Made by a program: the position numbers and the translations under genes | Shown: piece by piece, positions 57,527-64,000 of the stretch | How the letters are laid out: the number at the start of each line of letters is the position of its first letter | How positions within the stretch are numbered: position 1 is the first letter of the stretch | From: Stomoxys calcitrans | Taxonomy: Eukaryota; Arthropoda; Insecta; Diptera; Muscidae | Reading direction: 5' to 3' | DNA length: 64,000 nucleotides | Assembly (NCBI RefSeq): GCF_963082655.1 | Contig: NC_081553.1 | Location: 47,551,527 to 47,615,526 of the forward strand | The notes under the pieces: model-generated | What the model saw: the letters and a program-made list of their open reading frames with translations, nothing else | Database searches by the model: none | Told to the model about the DNA's origin: nothing

Positions 57527-57927
57527 TATTTTATTTTATTTTATTTTATTTTATTTTATTTTATTTTATTTTATTTTATTTTATTTTATTTTATTTTATT
57601 TTATTTTATTTTATTTTATTTTATTTTATTTTATTTTATTTTATTTTATTTTATTTTATTTTATTTTATTTTATTTTATTTTATTTTATTTTATTTTATT
57701 TTATTTTATTTTATTTTATTTTATTTTATTTTATTCTATTTTATTTTATTTTATTTTATTTTATTTTATTTTATTTTATTTTATTTTATTTTATTTTATT
57801 TTATTTTATTTTATTTTATTTTATTTTATTTTAATTTGTTTTATTTTATTTTATTTTATTTTATTTAATTTTTTTTATTTTATTTTATTTTATTTTATTT
57901 ATTTTTTTTTATTTTATTTTATTTTAT
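57527..57927. repeat. (TTTTA)n microsatellite, about 80 units
   Basis: A 400-bp pentanucleotide array, uninterrupted for roughly 200 bp up to a TATTC variant near 57735, then less regular from 57830. It begins right at the 3' end of the CTR-A element. Open frames here are repeat artefacts. Confidence 0.97.
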
Positions 57928-59067
57928 ATCAAATTCCTTTACAACTTTTTCTTCTTCTTCTTTTCCTTCTTTAAGGCAAACTTTACCCTTTTCCATTGCT
58001 CCTTTTCTTTGATTTTGTATTTGATTTGTTCCCAATGAAATATTCTCTAACATCTCACTGACATCACATTTCCCACCAAGTCACTGACCCATGAAAACCC
58101 TAACCGCAGCAAATGACCTCAAGTAGTGTTTCTTCACCTTTTACCAAAAATACTGCCTCAAGTCAAGGATTCTGAAGCAAAAATTATCTAAAAATCACAA
58201 AACCAAATCCATATCCATTGTTTGTGAAATCAGTTAGTAACCCTCGACGTAGCTATTCAGTCATAGCACTGTCACTGGCATTGCCCATTGCAATGGAATT
58301 TTTTTTTCCATTTCATTAAGAGTTCATTGGCTGTCAATAAGAAGAGCTGAAGAGGCACCTTTGTCTTATTTTCATCGAACTAGAACTGTTTGGGGAGTAA
58401 CATACTTTTTAATTTGTAATTTGATGCCTTTGAAAATGTTGGGCGCTAACTTTCGTCACACCATGAATGACATGAGGTGTACATTACATGACATCCAACA
58501 CACACTCACATCCTTTCTACTCGAATCTACCATTATGGTGTGTGTTGCTCTAACAAAGTGTGAAGTTCTATCACTTGTATGCTTTGTGTGTCAATGCCAT
58601 AGAGAGTCCCCTTCCTTACCATACCATTCAACAATTTGTTCTACTTTCAATCCCTTTGAGGGCGGGTGCGATGACTTGTTGTCTGCTTGGGTCCTAGAGT
58701 GTCTGCTACGATTTTGAGGCGTGCAATGACATTGCCGCTGATTTATGTCAGTCCTGATATGCGTAAAGGCATTATTACAACTTGATTAGTACCAAATGAC
58801 TTGGATTATGTGTGGAATATGATTCTGTGCCATTTATTATGGCTGCATAACAGCGCTCATGTAACGAATTCTTAGGGACTTCTTACCCATTCATGGAAAG
58901 CACAAGCAAACACTGTTCAAACTATTATCCTATTCGGACAGTTTATGAGAATCTAAAAACTGGAATCGAAAGTCAGGATACATGCTAAAGAATATATTAT
59001 TATCAGGCAATATTGCAGTGGACCACCTATCCAATACACTCGTAGGACCAAATATAAATAATGATAG
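57928..59067. other. unique island without supported gene
   Basis: Begins with a CTT-rich tract (57947-57970). A 118-codon open frame (58361-58717) has no domain I recognise and no clear exon borders. Confidence 0.45.
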
Positions 59068-59297
59068 AAAAAACGTGCAGGCAGGGCCGAATCCTGGCAG
59101 CCCACCTCCATGGTTTCTGCTAAAAATTAACACAACCGTTATTGTGATTTCCACAGATGGACGGACAAGGCTGGGTCGACTTAAAATGTCAAGTCGATCA
59201 AGAATATATATACCATAAAGGGTCGCAGATCAATATTTCGAAGTGCTACAAAAGGATTGACTAGGTTATTATAACCCCATATGGTGGTTGGTATAAA
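59068..59297 (-). mobile_element. short CTR-type element without central tandem repeats
   Basis: About 230 bp with both ends: at the left a worn stem-loop and inverted motif (GGCAGGGCCGAATCC, GCCCACCTCCATGG); at the right the conserved block (GGACGGACAAGGCTGGGTCG, CAAGAATATATATACC), TTTCGAAGTGCTACAAAAGG and hairpin ATAACCCCATATGGTGG..TTGGTATAA. No monomer is present between them. Confidence 0.8.
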
Positions 59298-59586
59298 ATA
59301 ATTGCATTTTTTTCACAGTTTCATTATAGGCAACTGTTAGCGCCGCCCTACGGCGTCCAACTACACTAACAATAATGTTTTTTGGTAAATGTCCACGCTA
59401 GATTTAAAACACTATTTTGGAGATTTAAAAATAGTGATAGTGCAGACATAAACCAATTTGACAGTAATTAACGATATTCTCTCTCTTTCCTTCCTTTTTT
59501 TTGGAGAATATGAACATTACACCATTTACGATATAAATTCTCCGACAAACAATAAACTAAGCCACGCCATAAAGGAGGAAAGTATT
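59298..59586. other. unique AT-rich sequence
   Basis: No gene or repeat recognised. A small hairpin (CGCCGCCCTACGGCG) lies near 59341. Confidence 0.4.
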
Positions 59587-59750
59587 TTTATATCCACCAC
59601 CATAGGATAGGAGGCAGTGCGGCGCAGTCGGAACCACGACACCGCATGCAAAATTTCAGCCAAGTCGAACTGCAGCTTCCAGGGGCTCAAAAAGTCAAAT
59701 CGGCAGATCGGTTTTTATAGCAGCTATGGACCGATTTCCGTTTTTGCTTG
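59587..59750. mobile_element. rearranged CTR-C fragment
   Basis: Starts with a plus-sense hairpin half (ATATCCACCACCATAGGATA) but continues with a minus-sense monomer (TGCAAAATTTCAGCCAAGTC, AAGTCAAATCGGCAGATCGG), so two pieces in opposite orientation are joined. Confidence 0.6.
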
Positions 59751-59753
59751 CTT

Positions 59754-59955
59754 TTATACCCACCACCATAGGATAGGGGTATACTAATATAGTCATTCCG
59801 TTTGTAACACCTCCAAATATTCGTCTAAGTCCTCATAAAGTATCGTCTCGACGTTGTGAGTCGATCTAGCCATGTCCGTCCCTCCGTCTGTCGAAATCAC
59901 GATAGCGGTCCAACGCGTATAGCTAAGCTTGACTTCTTGAGCCCATGGATGCCGC
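59754..59955 (+). mobile_element. CTR-C element, 5' end only
   Basis: Hairpin TATACCCACCACCATAGG..ATAGGGGTATA, CCGTTTGTAACACCTCC, CATGTCCGTCCCTCCGTCTG and ATAGCGGTCCAACGCG. It breaks at a CTR-D element. Confidence 0.75.
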
Positions 59956-60515
59956 AGTGGGCTGCGCTTACAGTGACTCTTGGGGTGAAAATCTGGCTAT
60001 ATACATATATGACAGCTATATCTAAATCTAAGCCGATTTCTATGAAATTCACCAGTAAGGTACAAGAAAATCCTTCCTGCAAAATTTCGACAGAAACGGT
60101 TAACAAGTGAGCATTTGTTTGCAATATTTCTCAAAATCGGACGAACGATCGAATATGAGAGCTATACCTAAATCTGAACCGATTTCGAGCAAACTCCTCA
60201 TATACTGTGGCAGAGCTATATCTAAATCTAAACCGATTTCTATGAAATTCACCTATAATGTCGATAGTCATAAGAAAATCCTTCCTGCTAAATTTCGAGA
60301 GAATCGGTTAACAAATGAAGACGATCGGATGAAAATTGCGACCTGTAGTTTATATAGGCAGACAGACGGACATAGCTATGTAAATCGAATCAGAAAGTGA
60401 TTCTGAGTCGATCGGTACACTTATCAATGGGTCTATCTCTCTTCCTTTTGGGTGTTACAAACAAATGCACTAAATTATACTACCGTGTACCACAGTAGTG
60501 GTGTAGGGTATAAAA
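59956..60515 (-). mobile_element. CTR-D element, 5' part
   Basis: Monomer words CAGAAACGGTTAACAAGTGA and GAGAATCGGTTAACAAATGA, the block GAATCAGAAAGTGATTCTGA and TGGGTCTATCTCTCTTCC, and hairpin TACCGTGTACCACAGTAGTG..GTGTAGGGTATAA. It lies between a CTR-C 5' end and a SINE. Confidence 0.75.
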
Positions 60516-60516
60516 A

Positions 60517-60744
60517 TGCAAATTTTGCCCATAAACATTCCACTAAGGAACAGGGGCAAACTTCTCACATATCAATGAGTGCAGTCCGATTTAAGTTTTA
60601 AGCTCAATGATAAGGGGCCTCTTTTTATAGCCTAGTCCGGACGGCGCGCGGCAGTGCGACACCTCTTTGGAGAGAAATTTACACGGCATAGTACTTCACA
60701 GACGTTGCTAGCATTAGGAGGGGAAAACCAACGCTGAAAATTTG
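60517..60744 (-). mobile_element. tRNA-derived SINE, copy 8
   Basis: Tail and body in reverse: TGCAAATTTTGCCCATAAAC, ATATCAATGAGTGCAGTCCG, GGCAGTGCGACACCTCTTTG, GGAGGGGAAAACCAACG. It is wedged between two CTR elements without spare sequence; the tRNA-like head is missing. Confidence 0.8.
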
Positions 60745-62366
60745 TATACCCTTCACCATAGGATGGGGGTATACTAATTTCGTCATTCTGTTTGTAACAC
60801 CTCCAAATAGGCGTCTGAGACCCCATAAAGTGTATATATTCTTGATCATCGTAACATTTCATGTCGATCTAGCCATGTCCGTCCGTTCGTCCGTCTGTCG
60901 AAAGAACGCTAACTTTCGAAGGAGTAAAGCTAGCCGCTTGAAATTTTGCACAAATACTTCTTATCAGTGTAGGTCGGTTGGGATTGTAAATGGGCCATAT
61001 CCGTCCATGTTTTGATATAACTGCCATATAAACCAATATTGGGTCTTGACTTCTTGAGCCTCTAGAGTGCGCAATTCTTATCAGATTGGAAGAAAATTTT
61101 TCACGACGTGTTTTGTTATGATATCCAGCAACTGTGCCAAGTATGGTTCAAATCGGTTCATAACCTGATATAGCTGCCACATAAACCGATCTTGGGTCTT
61201 GACTTCCTGAGCCTCTAGAGGTCGCAATTATTATCCGATTTGCCTGAAATTTTGCACGACGTGTTTTGTTATAATTTTCAACAACTGTGTTAGGTATGGT
61301 TCAAATCGGTTTATAACCTGATATAGCTGCCACATAAACCGATCTCGGGTCTTGACTTCTTGGGTCTCTAGAGGGCGCAATTCTTATCCGATTGGAATGA
61401 AATTTTGCACGACGTGTTTTGCTATGATCTCCAACAACTGTGCCGAGAATGGTTCAAATCGGCTTATAACCTGATTTATCTGCCATATAAACCGACTTTG
61501 GGTCTTGACTTCTTGAGCCTCTAGAGGGCGCAATTCTTATCCGATTGGAATGAAATTTTGCACGACGTGTTTTGCTATGATCTCCAACAGCTGTGCCGAG
61601 AATGGTTCAAATCGGTTCATAACCCGATATAGCTGTCATATAAACCGATCTTGAGCCTTGACTTTTTGAGCCTCTAGAGGTCGCAATTATTATCCGATTT
61701 GGCTGAAATTTTGCAAGACGTATTTTATTCTTACTTTCAACAACTGTGCCAAATAATGTTCAAATTGGTTACTAACCTGATATAGCTGCCATATAAACCG
61801 ATGTGGGATCTTGACTTCTTGGGTCTCTAGAGGGCGCAATTCTTATCCGATTGGAATGAAATTTTGCATGACGCGTTTTGTTATGATTCCCAACAACTGT
61901 GCCAAGTATGGTTCAAATCGGCTTATAACCTGATATAGCTGCCATATAAACCGATCTGGGGTCTTGACTTCTTGAGCCCTAGAGTGCGCAATTCTTATCT
62001 GATTGAAATGAAATTTTGTCCAACGGATCCTCTCATGGCCATCAATATACGTATTTATTATGGTCTGAATCGATCTATAGCCTGATATAGCTCCCATAAA
62101 AATCGTTCTCTCTATTTTACTTCTTGAGCCTCTAGAGGGCGCAATTCTTATTCGAATTGGCTGACATTTTACACAGGTCTCCAACATATAATTTAATTGT
62201 GATCCAAACCGGACCATATCTTGATATCGCTCTAATAGCAGAGCAAATCTTTTCTTATTTCCTTTTTTGCCTAAGAAGAGATGCCGGGAAAAGAACTGGA
62301 CAAATGCGATCCATGGTGGAGGGTATATAAGATTTGGCCCGGCCGAACTTAGCACGCTTTTACTTG
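60745..62366 (+). mobile_element. CTR-A element, full length, about seven monomers
   Basis: Hairpin TATACCCTTCACCATAGG..ATGGGGGTATAC; block CCCATAAAGTGTATATATTC, CATGTCCGTCCGTTCGTCCG, CTTTCGAAGGAGTAAAGC; monomers 61015-62110; then ATCCATGGTGGAGGGTATAT, stem-loop TTTGGCCCGGCCGAA and CTTAGCACGCTTTTACTTGT. The reverse strand holds a 184-codon open frame (61843-62397), which is only repeat sequence in phase. Confidence 0.9.
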
Positions 62367-63365
62367 TTTTAAATCTTGCCTGTCCATTTAATTTCAATGA
62401 ATAGACCCAAATATCTTCTCAATTGTTTCCGTTGAATTTCCCACAAAAATAAAGACAATTTCCCCATTGATATTCTCAGCCTGGAATCGGTGGACTTATA
62501 GCGGTTGTAGCTTTCATTTATTGGTTTGGCTGGTTGGTTGGTTGGTTTGTTGTTCAATATAGGGGATATATTTTTTTCATTAAATCCATTATATTACCAC
62601 TACATAACAATTTGTAAGTATTGGTATGATATCATTTAGTGTCTCTTAATAATTCGTTGATAGTAATAATTTATAAATGTAATGCATATAATATATAGAT
62701 GTCCATATAAATATTTGGGATACAATACCTTTTGTCGCATATATCATAAATGAAGTGTCCTAAGTCCAATGTGTGTATGTTTCGTTAGTATATATCTTTG
62801 TGGCAAGTCTTAATAGTGTTTTGTTTTTTGTAGGTTTTTATTGGTTTTGGTGTCAATAAACTTTAAAAGTGTTCCAAATGTTCCTCTTTAATTAAATCTT
62901 TTGTATGTTTGTTTATTGTTGTTCTTCAGTATTAATGTATAAAGTTGGCAAATATTGCATTAATAATAATAATAATAATATCGTGTCGTATAACTCGTAA
63001 GCATTTCAAATGCAAATTATTTGAAATAAAATTGCTGCAGTGTTATAATATCTATTTTTGTTTTTAATAATATTTTTAAATTTTTTTCGATTTATTTATT
63101 TTTATTTAAAAAAAATTTTTTTTTTTTCAAAAATATTAAAATTTTCATGATCACAAAAAATAAAGTAATTACGTATTTACTAACAATCACATAAAATATT
63201 TTTTTTTTAGAAAAAACTCTAGAATAGAAAGATCTAAAATAAAATTCATGCAAATAAATTTGTTAAAGAATTTTTTTTAAATAAATAGGGACATCGTTCT
63301 ACATGAAAGCAATATCCATACCATAATTGGCATGGATGTCGAATGACCTTATAAATACAACTCAA
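62367..63365. other. unique, very AT-rich island
   Basis: Contains TTGG repeats (62523-62545), an AAT microsatellite and long A/T runs (63040-63240). 63285-63365 is a worn CTR-B monomer fragment (GAAAGCAATATCCATACC, GGATGTCGAATGACC). No gene seen. Confidence 0.5.
62961..62980. repeat. (AAT)n microsatellite
   Basis: About seven TAA units. Confidence 0.9.
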
Positions 63366-63367
63366 AC

Positions 63368-64000
63368 CAGTAAGGAAGGGAAAAAGTCGGGCGGTGCCGC
63401 TGTATAATACCCTACATCTAACCTATAAGAAGAATGTGGGAGCTATATCCAATTCTGAACCAATTATGATGGACCTCGGCGAGCAAATATGTTCAAACTG
63501 AAACAACTAAGTTTGACAACATTAATGCAAATTACCCAAAATCTGGCGAACATATATATGGGAGCTATATCCAAAACTGAACCGATTTCTATGAAATTTA
63601 CCAGTAATATCGAGAGTCATAAGAAAATCCTTCCTGCCAAATTTTGAGAGAATCGGTTTACAATTGACCATTTTATTGCTATATTACTGCAAATCGGACG
63701 AACATATATATGGGAGCTATATCCCAATCTAAACCGATTTTTATGAAATTCACCAATACTATTGAGAGTCATAAGAAAATCATTCCTACCAAATTTCAAG
63801 AGAATCGGTCAACAAATCACCATTTTATTGCTGTATTACTGCAAATCGGACGAACATATATATGGGAACTATATCCAAATCTGAACCGATTTCTATGAAA
63901 TTTAGCTGTAATATCGAGAGTCATAAGAAAATCCTTCCTGCCAAATTTCGAGAGAATCGGTTAACAAATGACAATTTTATGGCTGTATTACTGGAAATCG
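63368..64000 (-). mobile_element. CTR-D element, 3' part, runs off the window
   Basis: Left edge AGTAAGGAAGGGAAAAAGTC, GGGCGGTGCCGCTG, TAATACCCTACATC, the CTR-D 3' end in reverse. Monomers: GGGAGCTATATCC(A/C)AA, TTCTATGAAATTTACC, GAATCGGTTAACAAATGAC. The 5' end lies beyond 64000. Confidence 0.8.

Noticed and set aside
57422..57974. Three overlapping frames of 130-150 codons rich in Phe, Ile, Leu, Tyr
   Set aside because: They are translations of the TTTTA microsatellite in different phases and have no gene features.
58361..58717. 118-codon open frame in unique DNA
   Set aside because: No recognisable domain, no splice context and mixed composition; chance frame is the simpler reading.
61843..62397. 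A 184-codon open frame on the reverse strand
   Set aside because: It lies wholly within a CTR-A element and its monomers; the 153-bp repeat keeps the frame open by phase. No domain is present.
1..64000. A novel multi-gene system or operon
   Set aside because: No set of intact co-oriented genes exists; all coding remnants belong to LINEs or a mariner-like element.

Overview
The window reads as non-coding, transposon-saturated nuclear DNA of a fly, most likely a calyptrate/muscid such as Stomoxys, Haematobia or Musca; the species call is inference from repeat style. I see no host exon, no bacterial gene layout, no rRNA or functional tRNA gene and no CRISPR array. Every recognisable coding stretch is a decayed piece of a transposable element: five LINE remnants and one mariner-like transposase.

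About half of the 64 kb is one superfamily of non-autonomous elements built like Drosophila DINE-1/INE-1 (Helitron-derived). In sense orientation each has: a 5' hairpin of the type TATACCC(..CCACCATAGGATGG..)GGGTATA; a block with CCATAAAGTATATATATTC and CATGTCCGTCCGTCTG; a central tandem array; an inverted copy of the 5' motif (TGGTGGAGGGTATA); a GC-rich stem-loop (TTCGGCCCGGCCGAA); and a 3' end near CTTTTACTTGTT. Five sequence families are separated here: CTR-A (monomer contains GCGCCCTCTAGAGGCTCAAG), CTR-B (CTCACTGTCCCAAATTTCAG), CTR-C (AAGCCGCAATTTTTGTCCGA), CTR-D (TGAGAGAATCGGTTAACAAA) and CTR-E (GTAGAAGCCACAATTTTGG). In A, B and C the monomer is the same measured length, 153 bp, although their sequences differ widely.

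Layout: 1-3750 SINE, G-rich repeat, MITE and nested LINEs; 3751-17086 a chain of CTR elements with unique islands; 17758-18658 mariner-like element; 19161-27267 SINEs, CTR-E, CTR-A, a G-rich repeat and a LINE split by a MITE; 27268-30018 the larger LINE-P copy; 30200-42246 CTR elements, a 29-bp satellite and SINEs; 42247-44210 an unrecognised GC-richer stretch leading into an RNase H LINE; 44213-57523 almost continuous CTR elements; 57527-57927 a TTTTA array; 57928-64000 unique AT-rich DNA plus further CTR-A, C and D copies.

Other repeats are a tRNA-derived SINE family (eight copies), a G-rich interspersed repeat with a period of about 131 bp ('GR repeat'), and three copies of a 237-bp mariner MITE with TA target duplications. 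Unique islands between these are AT-rich and carry microsatellites; they look like intron or intergenic DNA. Open reading frames across the tandem arrays are by-products of a repeat length divisible by three. I found no previously undescribed gene system; the most notable signals are the shared 153-bp monomer length, higher-order and interleaved monomer patterns, and the orientation bias of the CTR-B and CTR-D elements.
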